NCBI GenBank assembly: GCA_015680685.1
Contig: MNCI01022655.1
Span: 227,276-286,673, forward strand
Reading direction: 5' to 3'
Source of the DNA: Gnetum montanum
Lineage: Eukaryota; Streptophyta; Gnetopsida; Gnetales; Gnetaceae
DNA: 59,398 bases
Every line of letters begins with the position of its first letter. The first letter of the stretch is position 1. Below the pieces are notes generated by a model. It saw nothing but the letters and a program-made list of their open reading frames with translations, was not told the origin of the DNA and did not search any database. This document shows, in pieces, positions 45,512 through 57,130 of the stretch. Position numbers and translations under genes: made by a program.

Positions 45512-48012
45512 TGTAACACCCCACCCTAGCTAGGGAAGGTGATGCTCAGGATTAAGTCATTTTAGCATGGTAGCATGGCAACTAGAGCTAATAATGTGTA
45601 GAATACATGCTAATAAGAAAATTCAACTAGTATAAAACTTTCCTATCATATCAAAAATGAAATATACATATCATGTTATAAAAATGCATGTCTCTACATA
45701 AAGAAAACTATACACTACTCCAAAAAAATAAAAAATAAAAACACATAAATCTCATCATTGTATAGAAGAGTACAATACAGAGAGTTTCATACAAGGATAT
45801 CTAATCCACACTACTGTAGATGAAAACATACAATAACTAAGCACTAAATGATTTTTCCCTCCACTACTGTCTCTCCTTGTGCTCATCTAGGCTCATGCAC
45901 TTTTCACTTGTAATGAAATAAAGTTAGTGCATAATTGAGTGGAAAGCCTTTACACTTCCCCTGCTCGATGGTCGACAAGTGCTACACTAGAGGAGAGAAG
46001 TGCGGTACAAGGCAACCTGCAACACTATTAGTCTCATGCATGCTCAAAACAATGCATACCATATCACCCATAAAGCTAACATACTATCATACAACCATAG
46101 ACAAAGCCATGGTCTGACATCATCTATGATGCCCAAGACATACCATAAATATTCCATGATCCATACAATCATAATCTAAACAGAACACCTATTCTCAATG
46201 ATATGACCCACAAACCAATACTATCACATACATAGCCCACATGGCTAGTAGCATATCTATGTTCATTATAGAATGTGAAACGTTGACATGAGTACTCATA
46301 CTAGCCATTGCCTGTAGGTCTTTTATTCATCTAACTAGTGCTAGGGTCCATCAACCTATGACCCATAACCACTAGCCTTTTGGAGGACTGGAAATAGGGA
46401 TGAACACACCTATGCCATGGATCAACCGTAGGGACGAACACACCTATGATCTCCCACTCTTAGGATGAGGCCTAAGATAGGATCCTCACTGATGCATCAC
46501 AATGGGGATCAATCCATACTACCTCTAGGGTGCCTCATCACCAACTAGTCCACACACTCATGCTAGCACCACTTACCAATGACTGTCGCAAGCATTGTCA
46601 CAAAAACATATTCACAATCTAGCTAGCTTAAGCCAACACATATCAGAAGCACAACACACCCAACAAAGATAACTGCCCAGATCCACCCTAAATAGGCATT
46701 TCATGAAACCAATACCATGATGCAACAAAACAACATGAAGACCTTTATACAACTAAACAATACCATATTTCTCAAAGTACATGTACTTCCATACAAATAA
46801 CCACTATAATAACCTTCAAAATGAGATATGCCCAAAGAGAAAACTGATTCTGTGATTATAAAGTACTTTCCAAAATGATCACAATGACGCTAATTATACC
46901 TAAATCAAACTCATGGAAGCAAAGTTATGTGCATTCAAATTTTGAGTAATAAAATAATATTTAAATAATAGAATTCCCAAAAGAAAATGCTCACACCCTA
47001 AGAGGCCTCACAAATAGCATATCATACAAGGCTCATCAACACCACATAGCATAGTTCGCAAGTCCACATCATACCATAAATCCCATATATATTAATAAAT
47101 AATTCGTAATGAAAATTGTATAATTTTGGGAAATCTACAAAACAACATACTTAAGCTTAGACTTTGAGCTATTCGCCTCACATGCCCCCATCGCATGATC
47201 ATATACACAAATCCAATACAAAAATACATGGAAAAGGTAAAGATAACCCACCAATTAAAATTGTTGGGGCAGAAAGCTTGAAACAAGGAGAAAATCCTCA
47301 AAAATCTAGCAGGACTTCATTTCACTCCCATCAAGTTTTGCATCCACGTAGATAGGCCTACAGTAATCCCAAGTCCAAGTTCAGAATAAGCAAAAAGCAT
47401 CCACAAGGCTCATAATTCAAGAAAAGAAGAGAACAGAAAGAAAAATGAAAGAAAACATATTCTTGTGTGTTCTTATTCAGTGTGTTTTCTATTTTTGAAT
47501 AGAAAGAAAATGAATAAAATAGACTCAATGTGTGTGGATGGCAACAAAAAAAGGCAGTGATCTCTTAAGAAAATAAAATAAGATTTTAGGCCACGTTACT
47601 TGTGGTGGAAATAGAAAAAGTGGTGATCAACATTGGTGGTGGGAATAAATAATATAAAACTTATGTTCACTTTATGTTTTGTTTGAACAAAAAAGAAAAT
47701 GAACGTTGTGCCTTCCTCACATCACGTGAGTTACTTTACTTTTTGGTTAACTTGAATTATTTCTTATTTTTATTTTTATTTTGAACAATTTTCCTAAGTT
47801 AATTTCTTTTCTCCTCCACAATTAATATTTTCAACTTTAAACCTACATAATAAACACACCAGGACTCCAAATCAAAATCCATTTAAACCTATGAGATCCT
47901 TATTAGACACTCTACATATTCACATGCCAAAACCACACCTGAACATCATATAACATAGTGCTATAGTACAAATGCCTACATGCTAAAAGCACACATAAAA
48001 CATAAAACATAC
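45512..48012 (-). mobile_element. 5' LTR of the chromovirus, truncated
   Basis: Aligns with the 3' LTR from 27,199 to about 29,742, contains one copy of the 494-bp unit, and stops at ...AAACATAC where a T-family LTR begins. The missing 5' portion was not found elsewhere in the window. Confidence 0.85.
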
Positions 48013-49008
48013 TGTATTGACCTAAATCGTCGATGTAAGGCTAGAAGGGAAAACAAACACCGAAAGCTCGTTAGGTAGGCATAGCTGACCTTGCCTTCAC
48101 TTGAGGGCAAGCTGGAAAAGGGAACGAAGGCAGAGTGCCTTGGATGGTTTACGCACAAATCAACCAAGGACTTCCCTAAGCATAAACTATGACTTTTGCT
48201 GGGGTTATCGTAACTGATGTCTTAAACCGTAAACAGTGCGCATAAAATGTACATAGAAATGTATGCAGAAACTGTATTATGAATAAAACGTAAACCAAAC
48301 GTAAACTAAATGTAAAGCATAGAGTAAACAGAATAAATGGATGGCAAAATGAGCTATATTATATTGCTTAGGAAAGATGTGCACCGGTCAAAGCATAGCT
48401 GAACGTGTGGATTGTTGCGACCAAAAACGTCGGCAACTGGAATGAACGTCGAGGGGTCGTCAATTGATGACAGCCTCAACCCCATATCCGCGAGAGGGCC
48501 ATGCTAGATGGGATCGATATGGGGCATCCTGAACAGTCTGGTCAATCAGATAGGAACTTTGTCAGCATCTATATAGCCTTTTGCAACGTATGAAAATGTA
48601 AAAATGGAATTTATTGAAAGAGACGATGCTCAAATGTATAAAAGGCAAAAGAAATAATGTAAAATGCAATAATAAGCAAGAGATAAAGAGAGCACCACTT
48701 CAAGGCTACAATTTCACTCTGTCAAAGTGGATATAGTCGATTGCACAATGCTGGGAGGTGTAGAGATCCCAAGAGTAACCAAGACATGTAGAGTAAGATG
48801 GCTGTGCACTTGAACACGGACTCAAGCATTAACAATGCTCAATGCTACCAAGGTGGTAGGGAAGAGCCAAACAGAATGCCAACTAGGGATGCTAACTATT
48901 TGCAATGTCAAACAGAGAGCTTGCAATGCTCCAAATTACAATTGCCAAAAGTCCAGAAATTCAGAAAGAAGACTGAAAAGGGGACCCTTTAAACATTGAA
49001 CATTGGGG

Positions 49009-49016
49009 TATTTATA
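49009..49016 (-). promoter_or_regulatory. TATA box of solo LTR
   Basis: The minus strand reads CCCTATAAATACCCC, equivalent to 975-982 and 50,680-50,687. Confidence 0.7.
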
Positions 49017-49613
49017 GGGCCAAGAGAGTGTGAAAGGGGCAGTTTGGACGCCACATGTTTTGGGCCCACATTGACTAGTCTGTGTTGCACATGCCTGCAT
49101 GACCATCGGGTGAGCCTACCATGCCGTAATTATGAACCTGCCATGCCATAATTGTGTTGTCAGAGAAATGGTCAATTAGGTGAAGTGCATTGATGTCGCA
49201 CAACCACCTACTATGCTCCATCGTGCTTCGTAGCATAGCATGTTTGGTGGCATAGCGTAGCATCTTGCTACGTGTTTCGCTGCATTTATTGGAAACTTTC
49301 AAAGTGCACTGGTTGTTCAACACATGCTTGCTACACTACATAGTGTAGCGACTGGCCTTAGTCAGAAAATCATCACCAATCTAGGAACTTTGCCCTTTTG
49401 CATTGCTAAACTCACGAACTTACCGATCCTGCACTTTGAGTTTCCTTCTATCAACCTCCGCAAAATTGGTACGCCTCGTTGCACCATGTAGCTTAGCGTA
49501 GCGTAGCAGCAAGCATGGCCTGATGTCTGCTAAGTTCACCACTTTCTGATAGAAGGAGACATTGTTGAAGGACTTGAAGTCGAGCGAGGGGGCTGATCAT
49601 GTAGCTCTTGTTA

Positions 49614-49645
49614 TGCTACGCTATGCTGCATAGCATAGCGTAGCA
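49614..49645. repeat. Perfect inverted repeat in LTR U3
   Basis: TGCTACGCTATGC, loop TGCATA, GCATAGCGTAGCA: 13-bp arms and a loop that is itself palindromic. Many partial versions of the same CTACGCTA/TAGCGTAG words occur from 49,200 to 49,715. Confidence 0.9.
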
Positions 49646-50047
49646 TGGTACTTCGTTCTGCAATAGCTTTCTGAAGCTTGCTATGCTACATAGCGAGGTG
49701 TAGTGTAGCGTAGCAAACTTTATGACTTAGAAAACTTACCGAACTATTTCGCACATTTTGAGTGTTGCTGTTGACTCCACGCATCAATACTGAGTAATCT
49801 GTTGGCTAGGAAAACTACTTAGGTGGACAGGCAGGATGATCCGTAGAGCCTGTTTACACCTAAAGTAGAAAATTTGCCGAACTAGCCAACCTGCGTTCAA
49901 AGCGTTCTCCTCCTGAAGAACTATCTAGCGTTGCGCAGTCTGCAAAGACATGGTGAAGCAAGAATACCTTCAAATTTTGGGGTGTTTCATGGATTGGAAA
50001 GTCAAGCGGCAAGCCCCGGGATGATGTGATGTGATGCATGTCAGAAG

Positions 50048-51784
50048 TGTAGCGACCAAAAACATCGACAGCTAGAAAACACTGAGAGGTCATCGGTTGT
50101 GACAGTCTTAACCTTAGATCCATGTGAGGTCTATGATAGATAAAAATAAAAATGAGGTGCCCTGAATGGTTTGGTTGATCAGACAGGAACTTAGTCGATG
50201 TTAATATAACCTTTCATAAACAGATAATTTGAAAACGAGACTTCTAGCATAAAATGATAACTTTAAATGCAAAAGGGATAGAAAACAATGTAAAAATGTA
50301 ATTATAAGGAAGCAAACAAAGTAAAATGTAGTTAGAAAAATGCACTACTTCAAGAACGTGGCTTGACTTTATCAAAATGGATATAATTGATCGCATGTCG
50401 TTAAGGGGCACAGGGATCCCAAGAGTAACCAAGACGTTTAGAGTGAGACAGATGTATGCTTGAACACAGACTCGAGTGTCAACAATGAAAAGTGGTATGA
50501 GGATAGTAGGAAAGAGTAGAAAAAAATGTCAAATGAGGGTGCCAACTTTTTACAGTTTCAAACAAGATGTTTACAATGCTCAAGAATATAATGCCAACTT
50601 TTTGTTTACTAGCCAGCCAATTCAGCAACCAGCTGACCTCAGAGATCGAAAAGATCCTCCTAAGCACTACTCATTAGGGTATTTATAGGACCAAGGGCAT
50701 GAAAAAGATGTAGTTTGGATGCCACGTGTCCTAGGCATGTGTTGACTTGTCTATGTTACATGGGCATGCATGACCATTGGATGTGCATATTCATTGGACG
50801 AGCCTGCAATACTGTAATTGTGAACCTACCACACTATAATTGCATCGTCAGATTTTGGAGATGTGTGCCAACGGTGCAATTAGGTCAAGTGCATTGATGT
50901 GATGTAACTGTCTGCTACACCATGCCGTACTTTGCAGCATAGCATGCCAGCGTAGCGTGGAAACTTATTATGTTGTGCTACGCTATGCAGCGTAGCATAG
51001 CGTAGCCATCAGTTCGAAGAAAAAACTTGCATTGCGTCTTGCTGCATGTGCTGGAAAGATTTGAAGCGTGTTGACTGTTTAGTGCATATTTACTACACTT
51101 TGGTATGCTACGTAGCATAGCATGGTGTAGCAGCTGGCCTTAGTCGCAAAAACATTGACAATCTGCAAACTTCCCCTCTTAGGCTGTGAAACTTATGAAC
51201 TTGAGTGATACTGCCCTTTGAGATGCCTTTTGTTACTCCTGTAGAGTTACTACGCTGTGCTACGCTACGTAGCGTAGCAACTGACATAGCCTACTTTTTT
51301 GCTAATTTTGTTGCTTTTTGGTGAAGGAGCCATTGTTGAAGAGCTTGGAGTTGAGCAAAGAAATTATTTTTGAAGGGTAGAGGTGCTAACTCAGTGCAAT
51401 TGGAAATCACCAAGTAAGCTGAGCCTTCCTGTCTTGCTCTCACTAGGCTATACTACACTACGTGGCATAGTGTAGCACCTTGTCTTGCAATAATTTACTA
51501 TTGACTATTTGAACAACTGTCTCCCAAAGCCTGCTACGCTATAGTGTAGCAAACTCCTTGACTAGAAAACTTGCAAAATTGTTTTATGCATTTTGAGCAT
51601 CATCGACAACTCTCCACATCGCTTCAGTGTAGGCTGTCAGGTGGACAAATTACCCAGCTAGAAAATTTACCAAACTATATAGCCTAAGGTCCAAAACATC
51701 CATCTCCTGATGAACTGTCATGACGTCGCCTGAATTGCAACGTCCTGGTGAAGCAAGGATGACCTGAAAAGTTGGGGTGTTTCA
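50048..51784 (-). mobile_element. 3' LTR of the Tat-like element
   Basis: 1,737 bp, plus strand TGTAGCGACCAAAAACATCG to GTTGGGGTGTTTCA. Preceded on the minus strand by a PPT. TATA box at 50,680-50,687 (minus). A 12-bp perfect inverted repeat GCTACGCTATGC / GCATAGCGTAGC is at 50,977-51,006, with further CTACGCTA clusters up to 51,550. Confidence 0.9.
50680..50687 (-). promoter_or_regulatory. TATA box of the Tat-like 3' LTR
   Basis: The minus strand reads TCCTATAAATACCC. Conserved in all T-family LTRs of the window. Confidence 0.7.
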
Positions 51785-51800
51785 TTGGCCCCTCTTTGTC
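51785..51800 (-). other. Polypurine tract of the Tat-like element
   Basis: The minus strand reads GACAAAGAGGGGCCAA directly before TGAAACACCCC. Confidence 0.85.
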
Positions 51801-53162
51801 AACGTCTAGAGGATTGGCCTAAGAGACATTGAAAAAAAATAAAAAACACCATGGAAGAAATAAAGCTAACATTGTTGTTCGATGATCGTCAAGAAGTCAC
51901 TTAGCTATGCTTGAGAGTGTTGCATTGGTTTTTGTGAGGTGAAAAGGCTAAGCAAGGAGGAAGGAGGTTCAGGAAAAGGGTAAAGATGAGGCTTAGTAGA
52001 GTCCCTCAATGAAGTGCTTGTGAGGGAGTTGTTTGCATTTTCATCTTTACTTTTGCTAACCTTTAACCTCTTCGGTGAAATGTTTGGAAAGGGTGATTGC
52101 AAAACGGCTTATGTGTCATTTGCTTTAGGCACGTTTTTGCTCTCGTATGCTTTTGCATTTTGCTATTTTTCCATTTACATTTGAGAACAACCTAGTTGCA
52201 GGATAGGTGTTTCTTTCCTAGGATGAGTTGTGTTACATCTGTATGGGGCTTTAACCTACCTACAGATGCTTCCCATGTGGTGAGCTATGTTACGCACATC
52301 ATGGGTTTTGCAGCTGAGCAAACAGGAGGGCTTAATAGGCGTTGGAAAAGCTTGTAAAAGAGGGGAGCAAGTGGAAATTGCAGGTGCAAGGAATACAGTA
52401 AAGGGAAGGATTTTAGAAGGTAAGGTAGGATGTGCACTTTGAAGTATCCAAGCTGGTCAAGACAATCGCTTCGCAATGCTGTAGTATTCGTTGCCATGGC
52501 GAGATGCACCTTCGGCCGATGCCTTTGCAAACACAATAGAGAGTGAACCAACAGAAACATTCATGATGCAAAATAAGGGCAAAGGTCTTGCTTGCTATAG
52601 ACATTGTTAAATCTCTTGGACACCTTTGCTGGTGTATGGTGTCCAAAGAAGGAAGGCCAACAGTAGCCTTAGCAACATCATCATGGAGGAGCTGGTGTCG
52701 AAGGAGCGAGGAGTCGCAGTGAATGTGGATGCTCTGGAATCCCCGCTAAAGGCATGCATTCTGAGTCTAGCTATGGGATCAGCTACCACATAGCTAAACG
52801 TTGCTTGATCTCAGATGCTGGAAGGGAGATGGAGGGTAATAATATTGTGGCTGGGCCACAATACTTACGAAACTCCAACAGCAAGTACTGACCAAGGAAC
52901 TACTGTTAGGGTGATGGGATGTGGCAACGGTAGGTCTAGGGGATCAGTGAGATGTCATACAACATCTTTGGGGGATTAGCAAGGTGCCAGGAGTAGTGAC
53001 GTTGCATATGTTCTAGATCGTGTCCTCATTGCATCGTGAACTACATTCTAGAACTACAACGTCCCACCCCACGTCAGCATTGTGTACGCTCGCTTGATGT
53101 GTACTTGGTGTAAATGCATGCTGGGGACATGCCACAAACCTAGTTTAAGGTCTTGGCAGACC
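51801..53162 (-). other. Untranslated segment between pol and 3' LTR
   Basis: About 1.36 kb without family-conserved protein. Short open frames (for example 52,607-52,789 and 52,285-52,560) lack codon-level conservation that I can test here. Long 3' untranslated segments are usual in Tat-type elements. Confidence 0.55.
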
Positions 53163-53409
53163 ATGTGTGCCAATTTAACATCATAGCAAACATGTTGTGC
53201 TAGTTTATAGTCATAGCGGACTAGTTGTGCTAGTTTTACATCGTAGCAGATGTGTTATGCCAGTTTTACGTCATAGCGGCTGATTTGTGCTAGTTTTACA
53301 TCGTAGCTGATGATCTGTGCCAATTTTATGTCATAGTGGATGATCTACGCTAGTTTTGCATTGTAGCAGACGTTTGTCACCTTTGCCAGTTTTATGTCGT
53401 AGCGGACGA
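53163..53409 (-). repeat. 30-bp tandem repeat after pol, frame-preserving
   Basis: Eight or so imperfect 30-bp units follow the pattern TGTGCTAGTTTTACATCGTAGC plus 8 bases; the unit nearest pol carries an extra stretch of 8 to 10 bases. In one minus-strand frame each unit reads -YDVKLAQ---, for example RYDYKLAQHVCYDVKLAH. The repeat begins about 20 bp downstream of the pol stop codon at 53,429-53,431. Confidence 0.85.
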
Positions 53410-53428
53410 TGCTTACCATGTTCATGGT

Positions 53429-56400
53429 TCAGATGTAGTACAGCTTGAGGTACGAGTGATTCACCGAGTTTGCGAACTCATTGTCATCCATGTCCACAAG
53501 CTTGAGGGCTCCATTCTCAAAGGCTTTAGTGACCATGTATGGGCCTTCCCAATTAGCTGAGAATTTGCTCACATGTTCATGGATAGCCTTGAGGATGAGG
53601 TCTCCCTTCTGTATCGACCGTTGATGTGGGTTTTCATGATGTTTTTACCATTGCTTGCTATGTTAGTACTTTATGCTACTTAGGATTTGTGTGCACTCCT
53701 CCTCTATTGAGTCAAGGTCAATAATTCTTGACTCGTTGTTTTGGGCTTTGCTCACGACATCAAATAGGATCATCTAGAGTGACAGTACCTGCAACTCAAG
53801 AGGCAACATGGCTTCAAATCCATAAACAAGACTATAAGAAGTCTTACTTATCGTGGTCCTGCATGTCATCTTGTTGGTCCACAGAACATAGAGGATTTGC
53901 TCGTGCCACCACCTCTTACTATTGTTAAGAATCCTCCTCAGTAAGTTGATGATGGACTTATTTGTAGCCTTCGCCTTCCCATTCACTTGTAGGTAATACA
54001 AGGAGGAGAATGATTGCCTGATGTCCAGATTACTATAGAAGGTTTAGGTTTCCGTACTACTAAACTGTGGTCCATTATCGATTACAATAGTCATTGGAAG
54101 CCCAAACCTTATCACGATGTTGTCTAGGATGAAGTGCCAGACTTGCTGAGATGTCATCTTTCTTAGGGGGATAGCTTCCACCCAATTAGTAAAATACCCA
54201 GTGGCGGTGTTGATGAAGCTATGCCCTACAGAGGACTTAGGCATGATAGGTCCTATGAGATCTAGTCCCCATCATTGGAAAGGCCATGTGATTTGTGTTG
54301 GATGTAGCTTCATAGGTGAGATTTGTATGAGATTTGTGTATCTTTGGCATGTGTCACACGTCTTGACTTTTGATAGGCAATCATGCTCCATATGAGGCCA
54401 GTAGTACCTTAGGCATCTGATTTTCGCAACCATAGCCCTAGGTGCTATGTGTCCACCACACAGTCCCTTATGTACTTCATTAATCACCTTCTGTGCCTGC
54501 TCCCCACCCACACCTACCAGCAATATCCCATCATAGGAACGCTTGCACAGGGTGTCATTTCCCATGAGCACATATTATCGAGCATGCTTGCGGATCGCAT
54601 CTCTTTAGGTATATGTCAGTCCGCTTGGGGGTTCGCTGTATTGTAGGTAGGCTTTAATGTTGGCATACCACTCCTGGGTATCTGTAGCACTAATAAAGGC
54701 CACGTGTCCCACCTGAGTGATAGGCTCAGTACATTCAACAATCAAAGCCGGCAGACTTGCAAATGAGCATGGTGGAATATTTAATGCTAGGGTGGCTAAG
54801 GCATCTACCACGATGTTCTCATTGCATGGCATGTGTTCCACATCTGTAGTTGCAAATTATTTGAGTAGGCTTTTTTCTAGGTTGCAATAGGGTTATAGGT
54901 GCATAGCTTTGCAGGTATAGACCTCTGTGATTTTATTCACAACTAATTGTGAATCACTGCAAATCGCCAGGTGTTGTATGCATAGTGTTTGGGTAGCTAA
55001 GAGTTCTTTGAGTAGCCCCTTGTACTTTGCCATATTTTTGGTGCAGGGGAATGCAAAATGATAAGCAAATAGGTGCATTTCCCTAGAGGGGAACGTAATG
55101 ACGGCAGCTGCACTACCTCCTCGTGCGGTTGAGGCACTGTCGAAGTGTAAAGTAGCTACCAGGTGCAATGGGACGGTGTTGATAGTGCCAACATACTCGT
55201 CTAGGAATTTGGGATCTATGGTTTCTTGGTCATCAACAGGTGAGGTTGTAAGTTGGATCGCTATGGCTTGACCCTTCGTTGACGATTGGCTCACATAGTG
55301 TAAGTTGAACTTCATGGTTATTACTTTCCATCAGGCTATCCTGCTGCTTTCATATAGGTTGTTAGTGATAGCCTCAAGTATGTTGCTTTGGCAAATAATG
55401 TTAATTGTACTGCGAAATAGGTAATGCCTCCACTTTTTTAATGCAAATACTAAGGCAAGGCAATTCCTCTCCACCTCATTGTATTTCGCCTCATGCGCTA
55501 TTAATGCAAGACTTAGATAATACATTGATACCTTAGACCCGTCATCTTGTTTCTAACATAACAGTGCTGCGATAGATGTGTCAGAGATGGTGAGGTAGAT
55601 GAAGAAAGGCTTATCCCTCTATGGCAGATGCATAGTTGGGAGGTGAAAAAGCTCTTTCTTCAAGTCATCGAAGGCTTGTTGACATTGAGTTGTCCATTCG
55701 AAGTTAACCCCTTTCTTTAGAAGATGTTGCATGGGGTGTAACTTGTCAGTTAACTTTACTATAAACCTTTGGATGAACTGTACCCTACCTGGCAAACCAC
55801 ATAATTCCTTAAGGTTTGTAGGAGGTTTCAGGTTGATGATGGCCTTAACTTTTTTAGGGTCCACTTGTATCCCATCCTCTGATACTACAAACCCTAACAT
55901 GCATCCGATTCTCACCCCAAAGACACACTTCTTAGGGTTAAGGCACAGATCATGCATTTGGAAACACTTGAGAACTATTCCTAGATCACGTGGGTGATCA
56001 GCGGCCTCTCTGGACTTGACCGCTATATCATCCACGTAGTCATTTAGCATTTCTAGGATGTAATCACTGAAGATGTAAGTCATGGCTTGCTATTAGGTTT
56101 CTCCGGCGTTCTTTAGCCCAAAAGGCATCATGGTGTAACAAAAGGTACCCCATGGGACCATGAAGGTTGTTGTTAGCTGATGATCTGGGTTAATGCGAAT
56201 TTGGTTGTAGCCAAAGAAAACATTCATGAAGGATAATAGAGCATGACCAGCCATAATGTTGGTGAGTTGATCGATGCTTAGAAGTGGGAAATCATCTCTG
56301 ATCGTTGCCTTGTTTAGATCCCAGAAGTCTATACAGATTCGTATTCCTCCCATTTTCTTAGAAACCACAACGATGTTGGACACCCATTCCAAGTAATCAA

Positions 56401-56960
56401 CTACACGGATGAAACCAGCTTGGTATAGCTTGGTGATTTCATCTCTTACGGCTAGTGCAATTTTTTGGTTTAACCTTATGAACCTTCTACTTGACCGCCT
56501 TCATGTGTGGGTCTAGGACAATGCTATGTTGTATTAGCCTCGGATCTAAACTTGGCATGTCGTTGTATGCCCATGCAAAAACTTTGATGTTATCTTGCAG
56601 AATCTTGGCTACATCTTTGTGCATCTACGCATTTAGGAGGGAGCTAAGTTTTAACATTTTTACTTCCCCTTTAGATGTGGTCATAGGCGTCTTGATGAGG
56701 GGGTCCTCAGTTACATCCCCACCTTCTAAATCTAGGGCTAGGACTAGATGCTTGGGCTAGTCTAGGGATGTTTCTAAGGATGTTATGATGCTAGCTATGG
56801 TTGATTCCTAGTCAATTAGGTCTAGGTTCAATTGTCTTGCAAGCTTACCATGTGGACCTACTAAACCTAAAGGCATGAAGAGATAGCGATCGATTTCTAT
56901 TTTTCACTCAACCTACCTGTTGGCACATTTGGCCATTTCATGGAATAGTAAGACTCATCC
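53429..56960 (-). pseudogene. Tat-like pol: RT, RNase H, second RNase H, integrase
   Basis: RT: KIALAVRDEITKLYQAGFIR, RICIDFWDLNKATIRDDFPL (56,390-56,300), PWGTFCYTMMPFGLKNAGET, and YVDDIAVKS near 56,030 with the YVDD site intact. RNase H: HEAKYNEVERNCLALVFALK (55,500). A second RNase H follows: FDSASTARGG, AKYKGLLKELLATQTL, SDSQLVVNKI (55,160-54,900); the usual AEYEAL Glu is Lys. Integrase: HKGLCGGH and CDTCQR zinc-binding residues retained (54,500-54,330), WGLDLIGP and IVIDNGPQF keep both Asp, but the Glu site reads NGKAKATNKSI (Lys). The C-terminus GDLILKAIHEHVSKFSANWE and NHSYLKLYYI ends at TGA 53,429. The two Glu-to-Lys changes and scattered stops make it inactive. It is the best preserved pol in the window. 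Confidence 0.85.
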
Positions 56961-57000
56961 TAAACATTATTGTAAGAATGGGAGAATGTGAATGTGTTAT

Positions 57001-57130
57001 TTCATTTCATTGGTAAGGAATCTAGGGGTGGCCCAAAATGGCATATTGGTGTGGAAAACAAAGAATACTAGGAATAATCATGTTAAATCAGTTGCTACCT
57101 ACAATAGTTCAAAAATATATTTTTTTTAAA
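57001..57130. other. Junction region with A/T-rich run
   Basis: Pol similarity ends and an A/T run (ATATTTTTTTTAAAAAAAAA, 57,115-57,137) follows. No target site or LTR end could be placed. Confidence 0.4.

Larger units (their letters stand above)
27199..48012 (-). mobile_element. Chromodomain Ty3/gypsy element (Tekay/Del-like), nested
   Basis: Minus-strand order: 5' LTR (48,012 down to 45,512), PBS for initiator Met-tRNA, gag-protease, RT-RNase H-integrase-chromodomain, PPT, 3' LTR (31,067 to 27,199). The internal region is interrupted between protease and RT by the Athila-like element 33,992-43,879. The 5' LTR is truncated at 48,012 by a T-family fragment, so the outer target duplication cannot be checked (3' side: CTAAT). 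All domains carry stops. Confidence 0.85.
48413..49989 (-). mobile_element. Solo LTR, T family, with TGGAT duplication
   Basis: 1,577 bp, plus strand TGTTGCGACCAAAAACGTCG to TTGGGGTGTTTCA. Direct TGGAT at 48,408-48,412 and 49,990-49,994. No internal region. Closely related to 50,048-51,784 across its length (shared GATCCCAAGAGTAACCAAGAC, GGGTATTTATAGG, TAGTCTGT/TTGTCTATGTT context and CTACGCTA words). Minus-strand TATA box at 49,009-49,016. A perfect 13-bp inverted repeat lies at 49,614-49,645. Confidence 0.9.
48013..50047 (-). mobile_element. T-family LTR fragment, split by a solo LTR
   Basis: 48,013-48,412 and 49,990-50,047 are the two halves of one sequence, collinear with 510-900: TGTA--GACC-AAATCGTCG at the end, GAAGGCAGAGTGCCTT, GTGCACCGGTC, GGCGG / AGCGGCAAGCCCCGG. 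Its U3 is missing because the next LTR starts at 50,048. It interrupts the chromovirus 5' LTR; CATAC (48,008-48,012) is the potential target site. Confidence 0.75.
50048..57000 (-). mobile_element. Tat-like Ty3/gypsy element, 5'-truncated
   Basis: Minus-strand order: pol (about 56,960 to 53,429), 30-bp tandem repeat, long untranslated segment, PPT, 3' LTR. The second RNase H-like domain after the first, absence of a chromodomain and the tandem repeat between pol and the LTR are features known for the Tat/Ogre group. Gag, protease and the 5' LTR are missing; the break is near 57,000. Confidence 0.8.

Noticed and set aside
50048-51784. Tandem LTR pair 48,413-49,989 and 50,048-51,784 as the two LTRs of one deleted element
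   Set aside because: The first has its own TGGAT duplication and the 58-bp gap aligns with a different LTR copy, so it is an independent solo LTR.
52285-52789. Possible small membrane protein (MMMLLRLLLAFLLW) in the Tat-like 3' region
   Set aside because: Short frame in a long untranslated segment, no start context or homologous copy in the window to test it.
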